Part shown: positions 10,073 through 21,649 of the stretch, piece by piece
Layout: the number at the start of each line of letters is the position of its first letter
Position numbering within the stretch: the stretch's first letter is position 1
From: Gnetum montanum
Lineage: Eukaryota; Streptophyta; Gnetopsida; Gnetales; Gnetaceae
DNA: 64,000 bases
Direction: 5' to 3'
NCBI GenBank assembly: GCA_015680685.1
Contig: MNCI01014439.1
Span: forward strand, 98,423-162,422
The notes under the pieces: model-generated
What the model was told of the DNA's origin: nothing
What the model saw: the letters and a program-made list of their open reading frames with translations, nothing else
Database searches by the model: none
Program-made: the position numbers and the translations under genes

Positions 10073-10148
10073 GGCATGGGGATGAAAAAAAGAAAAATTG
10101 TAAAAGCGTAGAACTATTGATGTGAGAACACCGCTATGCCAAGATTGC

Positions 10149-10285
10149 TTGTTTAAGGTCTTTCCAGATCGATAATGTTGTAACAACGTTAAGATTTCTA
10201 GTTTAAGCTTTGTACAGACCAGTAAGGTCACAGCTATGCCAAGATTTCTAGTTTAAGGTCTTTTTGAACTGGTAACTAAAAATAT
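10149..10285. repeat. 50-bp-period array, 3 units (A)
   Basis: Units start at 10149, 10199 and 10249, exactly 50 bp apart, each with (A)GTTTAAG(G) followed by a partly paired stretch such as GGTC-TTTCCA-GATC. B has ten units at 26853-27320. Confidence 0.8.
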
Positions 10286-10462
10286 ATTTTTTTCTGGAAA
10301 GAAAATAGTTAGCTCTAAGCGTGCAAAGATCTTTTGCTCAAATCTATCTATTTTAATTGCCAACAGTGCTAAGATGTCGTGGCGAGCATGCTATGCTACA
10401 TGGTATACCCTGCATTAAACGCAAAGAGAGAATGGCAAGTTTTCCTTTTCCACCATTATGGC

Positions 10463-10470
10463 CATAAATA
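10463..10470 (+). promoter_or_regulatory. TATA-like box of the antisense gene (A)
   Basis: CATAAATA within GGCCATAAATAGGG lies about 140 bp upstream of the first in-frame ATG (10603) and 206 bp upstream of the ATG pair at about 10669. B lacks a 19-bp segment containing it. Confidence 0.4.
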
Positions 10471-10602
10471 GGGATTAAACCCCAATAAGCTTATCATTCT
10501 CACCATAACAGCATAGATCCCACATTCGGAGCACAAAGAGATTTCGGAGTGTAGAGTAATCATGCTAATATAGAGCAAGGCAGTTTTTTGGAATAGCAAC
10601 GA

Positions 10603-13600
10603 GTGATCGTGCTAACAGAGAGCAAGGTGATTTTTTGGAATAGAAACAAGAAAGAGTCAGTGAGTAGGATGATGGCTACGAAGAAGGAATGCATACACTT
10701 GGCACTCACAAAGGTCGAGGAGGTAAAGGAAGCCCTAGGACGCATGACACAATCGCTTGTCGCGGTGCAGGAAGAGACGTCGATGACCCGGTAAGCTACT
10801 ATGCTTTCTCTATTTTTTTCGTGCTTCTGTTATCATTTTTTATTTTCTACTTTCAATTTTTTCATTCAACTTTAATTATCCATGTTTTCTATCATCATTT
10901 TTTCATTTTTTTGGCCGTTGCCTCGTCGCTGTTGTCGTTTCGGCCACGACGGATGCACAAACACTACGCTAATGTTGCATGCAAGGTCGCTTAAGCTGCC
11001 ATCACTGTAGTTGTTATAATCGCGGGGGTTTGGACACTTTAAGTTACTTGGCTTTTGAATGGCATAGCGTAGGACCCTCAGGAGGGTTTTTCCATGCATG
11101 ATGTTACAGTGTGACACGTGTTTTTGTGAGGATGTAATGCTATTCAGTTTTCTAGGGTTAATTGCTCCATTGCTACGCTAGGTTGTTTTCGCTATGCTAT
11201 CGCTTTCATGTTCTTAGCTACGCTATGTACAAGTTTGCTAAAATGCTAATTCTTTGCTATGCTAATGCTTTCTATGCTACGTGTGTATTGTGCTTGGTCA
11301 TAGTGCTAACATTTGTCATTATGTTGTGCAGGATAGTACTGAGGCCAATTCTGATTGTCTTAGAAATTGCATGGGTCCTGTGTTGCGTAAATAGACCAGT
11401 GGCCAACATTCCTCCTCCTCACACACATGTGGGGAAGCGTGGGTTCTAGTTCAGGAAACGAGCATAGGAGTCCCTACAATTCCTCCTCCAATGCTTCAGT
11501 GTAATCGTTTAGTCATACCTAGAGGAGGAAGAGACGACCATCATCACAGAAATCCTATTGCCTAGGGCAAGTCGAGGTATTCTAAGGTTTTTGATGGATG
11601 AGGAAATTAGTAGCAGGTAGGGAGAAGGATCCATTCAATGTCCCAAGGATTTGAGGTGTTTGGCTTGGATCTAGGATATGCATGAGTACAGCTTCTACCA
11701 TCCTTACAACACATTTTTCATTACACGTCATATGGGAACATGCTTCAAAAACCCACCAGGAACTATCTACTGTGATGGCGAGTGAGTTTTGCAGCCCTGT
11801 TCCTTTGCATTGTGTGATGTTTACTATGCTAGCCAAATTTTAACACTATGTTTTTATTACTAGGTTTTACATTAACAAGGAAGGGCTTCATGATAACACG
11901 GATGTGCTGACCACAGCACGGATGGCCCTACAGGAGTTCTCTTTTATTGAGAACCTACATGCGAGTGTGATTGGTTAATGCAGGGGTGAATACCACACCT
12001 ACCCAAAGCTATACCCCATTTCCTATGACAAATGCAAGGAGTTGGGCTGGTTGGATGAGGGATGGACACCCTTCAAACTGATCACTATTGAACAAGTTCT
12101 AGTTAGTCTTCCATCGTTCCCATTACCATACAAACATGGTAAGCCAAGCAGTAGGTGCAACATGCTGAAGTGTCTTTGCTATTTTTTTTTTTTTTTTTGC
12201 ATTTTCTATGTCTTTATGCTAAACTTTTCTTGTGAAAAATACTATAGGGGTGAGAAAGTCCCAGGAGGTGACAGTGGTAACTGCCAAGAACTAGGAGGCA
12301 AAGATCTACTTCAAGTACGGAGAAGTAGATGGGAGCCAACGTTGGATATGTACTGTGACCTCTGACTCCTTGGTCCAGAACATACAAAAGGCTAGGCTTA
12401 TGGATCTATTCCTGGCCCCGAATCCAAGTGTTCCTACTACTGAGATGCTCCCCTTGGTTGACTCCTTTTCTGATAGGGCGAGCCACTTCCGCATGGGCAT
12501 ACAAGATGTATGCGTGGTCATTGAAATCAATGACCAACTGTTCGTAGACGTTTTTGGTGTCCCTTCCGATGGCATCCTCATAGGGTCGAAGACCAAGGGG
12601 AAGCTAACCCTTCAAAAGAAGGACATTCAAGAGTGATTAGGGATTGCCAAGGAGCGGAAGGGGCTCCCCATGGAGAAGCTCTAGTCGGGACCTACCAAGG
12701 AAGTTTACCCTCTCTTCCGTGCTCATGCATTCCCTCATCTACTTTCCCAAGGGAAGGTCCTTGGGATTGAGCAAGCCTAGGTAATACGTGAGGTCATGGA
12801 AGAGGGGCTCACTACAACTAGGCTAGGTTCTTGTCTAAAGTCTTGTAGACCAAAATCTTGGGGCTCCATAGGAAGCTGGATTCCCATTTCAATATACATT
12901 ATGCCTTTTACATAGCCTACTTGCGACGTTTCATGGAGTTTCTAGTAGTCCACGAGAATGGAGCCTCGATCACACGAAATCACGACCAGATTTCTAGATC
13001 GTGGATTTGCAAAATCCTCCAGGCGGCCCAAGCCCAAGATCCCCAATAAATAATTGGGGAGTAATTCTCTGTAATGACTAGGGATTGGATGCCCCACAAC
13101 TTTTTTGGCCAAGATAGCATAGGAGAGATGCCCCTTGCTGTAGCCGGTAGCGTGTCATGGGGAAAATGTCTCATAGCTGAGACTATGGCCACCAAGTTGT
13201 AGCAAAAGAGGTCTGCTCCAACTAAGGGAATCCTTCGCACTGAGGAAGAGGAGGGAAGGAGATTTTGGTTCAAGCTATAGAGAACATAACCCCTTAATGG
13301 TAAAAAATTTTATTTAATGCCTACTTTGCTAATGCCTACTATACTATGCTACACTAGACATCGTATTTTAGTGTAGCACCCTCTTTAAACTAAGAGCTAA
13401 TGCAAACATGTTTTTGGACTGCTAGAGGAAGAAGAGGAAGAAGAAGAAGGTGATGAAGAGGTGTCAGCCCCTAAGATGGTGGCACCAAATAAAGATGTGG
13501 AGGCCCCAGTCTCGGAAGAAAGGACCCCGGTCAAGAGGGTAGGAGTTCCTACCGCTAAGGTAAGGGCTCTTATTATTAGGCAGAATCCTCCTACTAATGA

Positions 13601-15123
13601 GGAGGGCATTTTTGGAGACAAATAAGAGTCTCCCTTGAATAAAGGGGATGCTGATGCCTCAAAAAGAAAAGTGCCTGTGAATAAAGGAGAAGCCCACATC
13701 GACCCAGAAGGGACTTCTGCCAAGGATGTTACCATCTCTCTGAATCAGAAGGGAGGGGAACTGCAATTAGACGTTGGTGAGTTTGGTAATATGTTTGCCT
13801 TGTCATAGTCCATTTTAGTCATTGCTGACATACTTAGTTGTATGAAAAAACCATTGTTAAAATTTCAGGATCCCCACTGATTCATGTGGAACCATGGACT
13901 AAGACCCCTAATAAGTTTTTTTTTATGCAAGGGATCGTTGATGACATGATCAACCATATTTAGCAGATCGACCCTGAAGTGGGTAAGTAGTAGTGCTAGA
14001 TTCTTTCGTGTTGCTTTTCTAGAGTTCTCGAATTCATTAACCTTTCTACACTAATATGGTTGATATGCTCTTTATGTTGTGATAGCCTCTTGACTCAAAT
14101 GGGACCCGAAACATCATTTGAAAGTTGGTGGCATGCCTACATTCCCACCTGAAGTAACCAAGGTGCCTCGTCGTGTATATGAAGAGGCCAGCAAATGTGC
14201 TTTGCACTCGGCTCACTCCTTGTGGGAGTACAAGCACATCAACAAAGACCTATAGAAATGGGTCCAAAAGGTTGAGAAAGAGAAGGCTGACTTGAGAGCT
14301 GAGGTGGAGGACCTCAAATTAAGGAATGAGTTCCTCCTAGCCCATGATACTAGCAATGAGGACTAGTGCACGATTGTGATAGATCATGCTAGATTTTGGA
14401 CAGTCGTGCATCAGAACAATGAAGCCACCCATGAAATAATAGAGCAATGGATGAAAAAGGAGCAAAAGAGTCAAGATTGGAAAGGCTTCAATGCTAGGGT
14501 TTACGAATGGGGGAAATCCCAGAAAACCCATTAACACATGTATAAACTGGAATGTGCCACCTATCGTAAACTATACAGGGAGGCTTCTATGGAGGCGTTT
14601 ACCTACAAGGCATTTGTAGATGCTATTGGCATTTTTGAGGCCTATGACAAGTTCAAAGAGTAGGTAAAGGTTACAAAATCTCTTGAATGGGAAGTGGACC
14701 TTCCTACAAGAGAGATTGCAACCGCCTCCTTTTCTCCTAGTCCACCGAGGTGGACGACCGCCGAAAAGGATAAAGCTGCTATGAACGCTGAACCAAGCAA
14801 TAGGCATCAGGTGGATATCACAATAGAGGAGGTTTGGTGCCACCTCGGGCTTATTCTAGACCAGATACCCTTTGAGATGAATGTAGGTCCTTCTTAGTTC
14901 AGTAATAGTCACTTTCTACTATATTAATGCTTATGCTCTGTTGCAACTTGCATGTGTTTCCCTAACCGACTACATTCCTATGATGTAGGTTCCAGATGAG
15001 GGTGCAGGGCCCATACAGGGTATGACTGAAGAGTTGGTAGAGGAAAATGTAGGGGAAGGTGATGTAGAAGGGGGTGATGTAGAAGCAAGTGGCGAATATG
15101 ATGTAGGCAGAGATAACCCATGA
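10603..15123 (+). pseudogene. Antisense eight-exon gene embedded between PR and RT (copy A)
   Basis: Inferred exons: 10603-10790, 11332-11781, 11864-12138, 12248-13299, 13426-13776, 13869-13982, 14086-14882, 14989-15123. All introns are GT-AG, several donors are GTAAG or GTGAG, and phase is kept across most junctions. Exon 1 has KKECIHLAL..VEEVKEALG. Exons 2-3 resemble an FCP1/NLI-type HAD phosphatase (LIVLEIA.VLCC, FLQFLLQCFSV, CFKNPPGTIYC), but the catalytic DxD is not present. Exon 4 is unrecognised. Exon 5 starts with a poly-Glu run. Exon 7 holds a heptad-like coiled coil (EKADLRAEVEDLKLRNEFLL). Exon 8 is acidic and ends RDNP then TGA. In-frame stops (exon 2 after VGKRGF; exons 3, 4, 6, 7) and a frameshift near 12850 make it a pseudogene. 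Antisense to the host element. The structure is well supported, the function only weakly. Confidence 0.65.
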
Positions 15124-15280
15124 TGACATTGAAATTTTGTTTGAAACCTTTTGGTTTTTGTAAAATTTTTGCAAGCATTGTCTAAAAGAAAAAAAATTGA
15201 ATAAAGAGGTGAATTGATTGTACGCTAACTTATGCATTGTGTACATGCTGAATGTCATGCTAAACTTTCACTCTTTTGTG

Positions 15281-15485
15281 CTAGTTTTAGGCCATTTTGG
15301 GCCCCTGCTAATTTTAGGCCATTTCGGACCATGACATAACATAGTTTTAGGCCATTTCGGGCCATCGCTAGTTTTAGGCCATTTTAGGCTGTGGCATAAC
15401 ATAGTTTTAGGTAGTTTCATGACATCGCTAGTTTTAGGCCATTTTGGGCCATGGCATAACATAGTTTTAGGCCATTTTAGGCAGG
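15281..15485. repeat. 60-bp higher-order array (27+33 bp) at the end of the antisense gene (A)
   Basis: (C/A)TAGTTTTAGGCC units start at 15281, 15308, 15341, 15368, 15401, 15428 and 15461, alternating 27 and 33 bp. Most carry GGCC-ATTTCG-GGCC or similar, able to pair. The block GGCATAACATAG marks the long subunit. The array lies about 160 bp beyond the antisense stop codon. B has the same array at 32213-32445. Confidence 0.85.
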
Positions 15486-15499
15486 TAGCGTGATAAAGG

Positions 15500-16420
15500 G
15501 TGATATGCTAATGATTTGAAAAATGGTTAATTAGGAACTAGCGTAGATGCAAAACAGAAGGGTGAAAAATGTGCAAGGGTGGGCAACTAGGCAAGAAGCA
15601 GTGGGGTTACTATGCTATGTCAGGGCCTTCATCTACATCATTGCCCCCTGCTTGGAAGGGCAACTTAGCCCACATGCTTTCATTTTTGAAACCAGCTTGC
15701 TAAGCAGATTCCTTCATCGAGAGCTTAGTGTGTGCTATGATAGGCACTTTATTCTCAAAGGTTACAACCTCTAAGCCCTATTCCATTTCTACGTTATTGA
15801 TTGCTTGCGTTGCTACCTCATCACCATGAATCGCCACCTCCCTACCTGCGTATGGTAGGTGGATATCCTAATGATTGGATGAAGATATAGCCCTAAGTTG
15901 TGCTAACCATGATCTCCCCAGGATTAGGTTAAACCCAGGTATTTCCTCGACCATGATGAAAGTTACGTTCTAAGGAACTAGTCCCCTGCCATGCAGTCTA
16001 TGTGGACCATGCCCTTCACCATGACCTGGGTCCCATTGAATGACCTTAGGCATGATGTTGTTGTGGGTTTGATCCAGTCGACCAAGCCCAACTTGTCTAC
16101 TATAGGGAAGGCGATGAAATTCATGGCAGCCCCATCATCAATGTGTACCCTTCGGATCTGGTGTTGACCGACCCGAATTGTGATGAATAGGGATGCCATA
16201 GTCACCTAACCCTTTTCGAGGTCTTCCCTAATGAATTTGTCACTGAAAGTTAGTTGGGATGGTTCTAGATCTATAGGCATAGAGGGAAGCATGACTGAAT
16301 GCATTGCTTCCTCTTCCGCTGGCATGTCTTCGTCGACCGAAATCACCATTAACATGTGGATCAGAGCCTCACGGTGTGGGACAGATTTCATGATTAGGTC
16401 ATACAAGCTTAACATAGTGT
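15500..16420 (-). pseudogene. Retroviral-type aspartic protease region (element A)
   Basis: The minus frame has VGQHQIRRVHIDDGAAMNFI near 16100-16180. DDGA takes the place of the usual D-(S/T/G)-G-(A/S) active site. It is followed by LGLVDWIKPTT. Upstream (16206-16415) is a linker with repeated Met/Glu. The frame decays beyond 15960, and the coding trace ends near 15550 before the 60-bp array. In most Tat elements protease runs straight into RT; here the antisense gene separates them. Confidence 0.65.
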
Positions 16421-17079
16421 TCTTATGCTTCAGAGCTTATTTGACCTAAGTGAGGGAATCTAGAAGGTCTTGGACACTCCCTTGTTTACCACCTTTTTCC
16501 TCTTCTATTCATCCTAGGAGACAAATTTCCCAAGGAGGGGTAGTTTTGGATCTATGTTTAAACCTTTTTTGGTAGGGCAACATCGACTATGTGGTTGTAG
16601 CAATTTCTCTTTTGGTGACGAGGGTGTAGGTGTAGGGGGTGAAGACGTTTGCTTCGAAATACCTAGGGTGGTATTTTCCTTCGACGTCTCACCTGTGACA
16701 TGCACTTCTCGTTTTCTAGGATGAGAAGGCTACATGGCTGCCTTGCGCGGGATGGGGGTTGTTGAAGGAGTTGGTCCCCTAATGAAAAATGGAGCTAATA
16801 GTGTTGACGGGTAGGGTGGCATGGTTCCACTAATAGGTGACGTAGGGGTGGAGGCCCAGGGAGGGACCCTGAGGAAAAATGGTTGCTGCAAGCCTCGACC
16901 AGCCACTCGTGGTGTTGGTGCACTACACTAAGGCACATGGATCATAAATGGTCGTTGGGATGGCCTAGGATCACTATCAATGTCGATGGTTTTGATAACA
17001 TAAATTCCATTGTTGTCATTGAGGGGGGTTTGTGTAGATGTGCAGAGATTGATTCTCAAGACGTACTGGGTTGCTTTCA

Positions 17080-19357
17080 TCCAACACCAGTTTTCCCTGA
17101 TCAATCATCCTTTGGATGTCATCCTACAATGCTAGACAGTAATCTGTATTGTGACCACACTATTGGTGATAGTCACAAAACCGATCCAACCTGAAACCCT
17201 TAGGAACTAGAGGCTCATTCGGCAAAGCCAAGGAGGGGTTCCTAAGGAGCTTGCAATAGTGCTGGTATTTCCTAACTCCCTCCTCTGACATTTTCTTATG
17301 TTAGATGTGCCTTGCTACCAGTAACTTCTTCAAATGTTCTAAAGGCCTGAGAGGAATCAGGGTATACTTTGAGTGATCTTTATGGTTAAAGTTCGGTTTG
17401 GGTTGTGCAGATGTCTCAGGCATGGGTATGGCAAGTTGCGACGCATGGCCCGGCTTGGGCATGGGATTGGCCACGGGTGCATCTAGTTTCTTATTTTTCT
17501 TGTTACCATTGTTATGAGGCTTGGGCTTGTCTTTGGTTGCCAGAGTGGCCACTGTGGCTATTGGGGCCTTACCCTTGTCCTTCTTTGTGAAGGTGTTTTT
17601 GTAGGCAATATACACCAAGTCTTTGCTTGCCTCGACCGCATCTTGTATGCTCTGAGTCTAAGCGAAGGCTTGACTAAGAGTGCGAGAAGCAAGGTAGTAT
17701 AGTTTAGACTTGATGAAGTCATTCACTGCACCCTTAAAGATGGCTAGCAAGTGGGCCTCCATGATGGGCTCACGGATTTCATTAAGGGTTACGCTCCAAT
17801 TCTGAATGAACTTTTGGACTGGCTCCAGAGGATCCTGCTTCATGCTCATCAACTGATCTAGCGTGATTTCTAGCTTCAAGTTATACTTGAAGTGCATCAT
17901 GAATAGGGTCAGAAGCTCCTCTAGGGTTAAAATAGATGAGCATGGCAGCACGCGATACCAATCCAAAGCTTTCTCGACTAGGGACATATCAAAGACATGG
18001 ATAATTGTGTGTGGGCATTGTTGCAATAGAAGGGATTCAGACCTAAAGGTAACAAGATGTGCGTTGGGATCTCCCTCCCCATTGTATTTCGAGAAATGTG
18101 GAAGAGACATCCCTAGGGGTAACGTTAGTGGGGGGATGGTAGGGCTGATGGGGTCATCTTGGTAAAAGTCCATGACTTGTACCATGTCATACCTGACAGC
18201 CTTGAGGGTCTGGATGAGCTAGAATGCTTGGTCCAGACCCTGGGACAATGTGGATGGCTGGGGAACTATCGAGGTACCTCCTATCTGTGGAGTGGAAAGG
18301 GTAGCAGTGTGAGCCATCAATGGTACCATTGGAGTGGCTGCTATGAAGTGCGTCCCTTGTGCCATCCACCACCTGGTAGGTAGTTCTATTGAGGAAAAAA
18401 CCACAAGTTGTGCCACAGAATGGGCAGCTTGTGTGTGAGGTGGAAAAGACCATATTCCAGTGCCAAGTTGTACCATCTACGAGGTTTGGTAGGCCTAGTG
18501 GGGAACATGGTAAGACATCTGTGATGGTAGCGTAGCATGGGGAATAGTGAATAGGGTCCACCATGGTGATCATCTTGGGCCCTCCGTTGATGGTGGAATA
18601 GAAGTAAATGCAAGAATGGAAGCAGAAGCTGCGTATAGCTGTGAAGCTGCTACAGTGTGCACATGTGACAGGGTAGCCGTGATTGGCATGTGATGCGCTA
18701 CAGGGATGGATTGATGAATGGTTTGCAAAGGAATAGTGGCTACAAACAAAACAGGTGAAACAAGAGAGAAAGGATGTGAATACGCAAAGTGGTTAACATG
18801 GCTACCCATTACAAATGTGATTGCGGGCTGTGAAAACATAGGCATGATCACGAAGGGAGCAGCAACGGATAAGAGGTTGGTCCAGAAGGACTGGGTAGGA
18901 GGGACGGTGATGGGGTTGGTTTGACCTCCCCCATCAAATTGGGAATCGAGTTCCCCCTGTCCATCATGGAAGGCATCCTCATGGTTGGACATTGTGTCCT
19001 ATTGCTTCCTAAGTCTGGCCAACTAGATTAGTTGGTCCAGAAGCCATTGATTCACCTATGTCAAAGGGATGGTAGTGCCAGGAGTAGGAACAAATTCCTT
19101 CCCATCATAATAAGTGAACTCGAAGCTACATTTATCTTTGAGTTCATGCACATCCAAGGGCAGATTTTCCTACACCTTTGCATAGAGGAGGTTGTAGTGG
19201 TCATGCTAGTGGGACAAGCCCTCAGGTCCCTAATTTTGGATCTTAAGGGATCAATGTGTTTCCAGCATTAGGTTTAGTGATTTTTCGACACCGATGATGC
19301 CTTGAACTGTGATGGAAACCTCGACGTTGAAGGTGTTCTCAATGATGCTCGATAAGG
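17080..19357 (-). pseudogene. Gag (element A)
   Basis: Begins MALSSIIENTFNVEV at 19357, conserved in B. Next come an N-terminal block (CSFEFTYYDGKEFVPTPGT), a Pro/Thr/Ala-rich spacer (18190-19000), the Retrotrans_gag core at 17658-18185 (LPHFSKYNGEGDPNAHLV, ALDWYRVLP, EPVQKFIQNW) and a zinc-binding motif near 17130-17180 (FCDYHQ.CGHNTDYC). The C-terminus is Lys/Pro-rich. Gag packages element RNA. Several stops break the frame. Confidence 0.8.
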
Positions 19358-19425
19358 CCATTGTTATGAAACTAGATAGCTTTACAAATGCAAGAAGCAA
19401 GGAAATAGAAAAGCAATCAAAAAGG

Positions 19426-19755
19426 CTTTATGTCTTACTGGATTCCAAAGGAATTATCAGAGTGACCGATCTGTACCACACAATGCGTAAACAACCCTAA
19501 AATGGTGTCACGTTTACGCTAGTATGTGATAGGGTACAGAACGTGTGCAAGATTACCGTAAAAACAAGCGAGTCTACTGGCGATCGGAGACTTTATGTCC
19601 TGCAGGGTTCTAGAGGAACCATCAAAGTGACCGATATATATCACATGATGCGTAAACAACCACAAATTTGTGTCAAGTTTATGCTAATGCATATCAGGAT
19701 GCAGAATGCTTACAAGACTATTGTTAGGGGCAATAAAGACCCTCCTTTTAGTGCC
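19426..19755. repeat. 165-bp direct repeat, two units (A leader or U5)
   Basis: Units start at 19426 and 19591 with CTTTATGTC. They contain similar plus-strand peptides (VTDLYHTMRKQP and VTDIYHMMRKQP), probably accidental. B has the same 165-bp spacing at 36421 and 36586, so the duplication predates the split. It lies at the LTR/leader boundary, whose exact end I could not fix. Confidence 0.8.
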
Positions 19756-20392
19756 CAAAAACTATTGCAATCAAAAACGTCGATAGCTGGAAAACACCGA
19801 GAGGTCATTGGTCATGACAGTCTTAACCCTGAATCTGTGTGAGGGACATGCTAGATAAATGAAAACAGGGTGCCCTAAATGGTCTGGTCGATCAGACAGG
19901 GACTTAGTCGGTGTTAATATAACCTTTTGTAAATGGATAATTTGAAAATGAGACTTCTAGTATAAAATGATAACTTTAAATGCAAAAGAGATAGAAAATA
20001 GCATAAAAGTGCAATGATAAGCAAGAAAGCAAAGTAAATTGTAGTTAGAAAAATGCACTGCTTCATGAACATGACTGCACTCCATCAAGGTGGATACAAT
20101 TGGTTGCACAGCTCTGATGGACGCAGGGATCCCAAGAGTAGCCAGGACGTTTAGAGTGAGATAACTGTATACTTGAATGTGGACTTGGGAGTCAACAATG
20201 CAGAATGCTATGAGGATAGTATGAAAGAATAGAACAAAATGCCAAACAGGAGTGTTAATTATTTACAATGTCAAACAAGATGTTTACAATGCTCAGGAAT
20301 ACAATGCTAACTTCTTGCTTGCTTACTAACCAATTCCCTCGCCAGACATCTAAGAGACCAAAAAAGGATCTTCTGAGTGTTTCTCATTGGGC

Positions 20393-20400
20393 TATTTATA
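20393..20400 (-). promoter_or_regulatory. TATA box of the shared LTR
   Basis: Minus strand GGCCCTATAAATAGCCC, about 1.1 kb from the LTR start. The counterpart in the B 5' LTR is at 37384-37391. Confidence 0.6.
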
Positions 20401-20635
20401 GGGCCAAGGGCATGTGAAATATGTGGTTTGGACACCATGTGTCTTGCACTTGTGTTGACTTGTCTATGCTGCATGGATGTGCATGATCGTTGGACGTGCA
20501 TGTCCATTGGACGAGCCTACCATGCTATAATTATGAACCTGACATGTTGTAATTGCATCGTCAGATCTTGGATATGTATGCCAACGGTGCAATTAGGTGA
20601 AGTTCATTGATGTGGAATAACTATCTGCTATGTCG

Positions 20636-21275
20636 TTTCATGCTTTGTACCGTAGCGTAGCAACTCGCTACGCCGTGCCACGCTATGTAGCATAGCATAG
20701 CGTAGCCACTAGTTTGAAGCAAAAGCTTGCATTATGTCCTTCTGCATGTGCTAGAAACCTTTGAAGCATGCTAACTATTTATTGAATATTTTCTATGCTA
20801 TGCTACGCTCTGTAGTGTAGCATAGCGTAGCAGCTGACTTTAGTTGCAAAACGTCGAGAATCTGCAAAACTTTGCCCTTTGCACTGCAAATCTTGCAAAC
20901 TTGCTGATCCTTCCCTTTGAGATGCCTTTCATTATTCCCATAGAGTTGCTATGCTGTGCTACGCTACGTAGGGTAGCATACCATAGCAACCGACATGGCC
21001 TGGTTTTTTGCTAAGTTTGCTATTTTCTGGTGAAGGAGCCATTTTTGAAGAACTTGGAGTCGAGCGAAGCAACTATTTTCGAAGGCTAGAGGCACTAACC
21101 CAGTGTATTTGAAATCACTAAGTAAGCTGAGCCTTCCTATCTTGCTCTCACTATGCTATGCTATGCTGCGTCATGTGGCATAGCGTAGCATCTTGTCTTG
21201 TAATAATTTACGGTTGACTATTTGAACAACTGTCTGCCAAAGCCTGCTATGCTATATAGCGTGGCGTAGCGTATT
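20636..21275. repeat. GCTAYGCTACG palindrome clusters in U3 (shared LTR)
   Basis: Five clusters, about 100-200 bp apart (near 20642, 20798, 20948, 21150, 21245), each a 35-60-bp inverted repeat of the type CTATGCTATGCTACGCT then GTAGCATAGCGTAGCAG. They stand at matching offsets in the B 5' LTR, upstream of the TATA box. Confidence 0.75.
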
Positions 21276-21508
21276 GGAATCTTCGACTAGAAAACTTGCC
21301 AAACTATTTTGCGTATTTTGAGTACCATTGACAACTCTCTGCATCGTATTTGAGTAGGCTGTCAACTGGATAAACTACCCAACTAGAAAATTTGCGAAAC
21401 TGAATAGCCTAAACATGAAACATCCACTTCTTGTTGAAGTGTCATGACGTTGCCTGAATTACGAAGACATGGTGAAGCAAGGATTCCCTAAAACTTTGGG
21501 GTGTTTCA

Positions 21509-21530
21509 TTGGCCCCTCTTTGTCAACATT
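21509..21530 (-). other. Polypurine tract of element B
   Basis: On the minus strand GTTGACAAAGAGGGGCCAA abuts the LTR start TGAAACACC at 21508. It is the same block as at 526-540 and 57672-57690. Confidence 0.75.
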
Positions 21531-21649
21531 TGGAGGATGGACCCGACAGATTTTGACAAAGAATATGAAACACCATAGAAGACAAAACACTAACATTTTT
21601 TTGCAATGATTGTCAAGACATCACTTAGCTATGCTTGAGAGTGTTGCAT

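Larger units (their letters stand above)
2077..21508 (-). mobile_element. Element A: Tat-lineage Ty3/gypsy, decayed, with nested insertions
   Basis: Read on the minus strand the order is shared LTR (21508 to about 19400), leader, gag (19357-17080), protease (16420-15500), a 60-bp-period array, an antisense gene (10463-15123 on plus), a 50-bp-period array, RT, RNase H, archaeal-type RNase H, integrase and a 30-bp-period array. Its 3' end is replaced at 2076 by the F1 element. The lineage call rests on the dual RNase H and on integrase and gag motifs. Element B has the same order throughout. The copies differ at roughly one base in ten by eye. Confidence 0.8.
19400..21508 (-). mobile_element. 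LTR shared by elements A and B
   Basis: It starts TGAAACACCCCAAAG at 21508, directly after the PPT of element B, and leads into the gag leader of element A. It is thus the 3' LTR of B and the 5' LTR of A. Landmarks: palindrome clusters in U3 (20636-21275), TATA box 20393-20400, conserved U5 block near 19873-19910 (CCCTAAATGGTCTGGTC). The low-coordinate edge is estimated from element C and could be off by 150 bp. No convincing primer-binding site was found. Confidence 0.7.

Noticed and set aside
17863-18383. Plus-strand frames over the gag region
   Set aside because: Shadows of the minus-strand gag pseudogene; only the minus frames match gag motifs.
19426-19842. Plus-strand open frames with repeated VTDLYH..MRKQP peptides as a gene
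   Set aside because: They arise from the 165-bp direct repeat in the leader, lack a start or family match and are broken in B.
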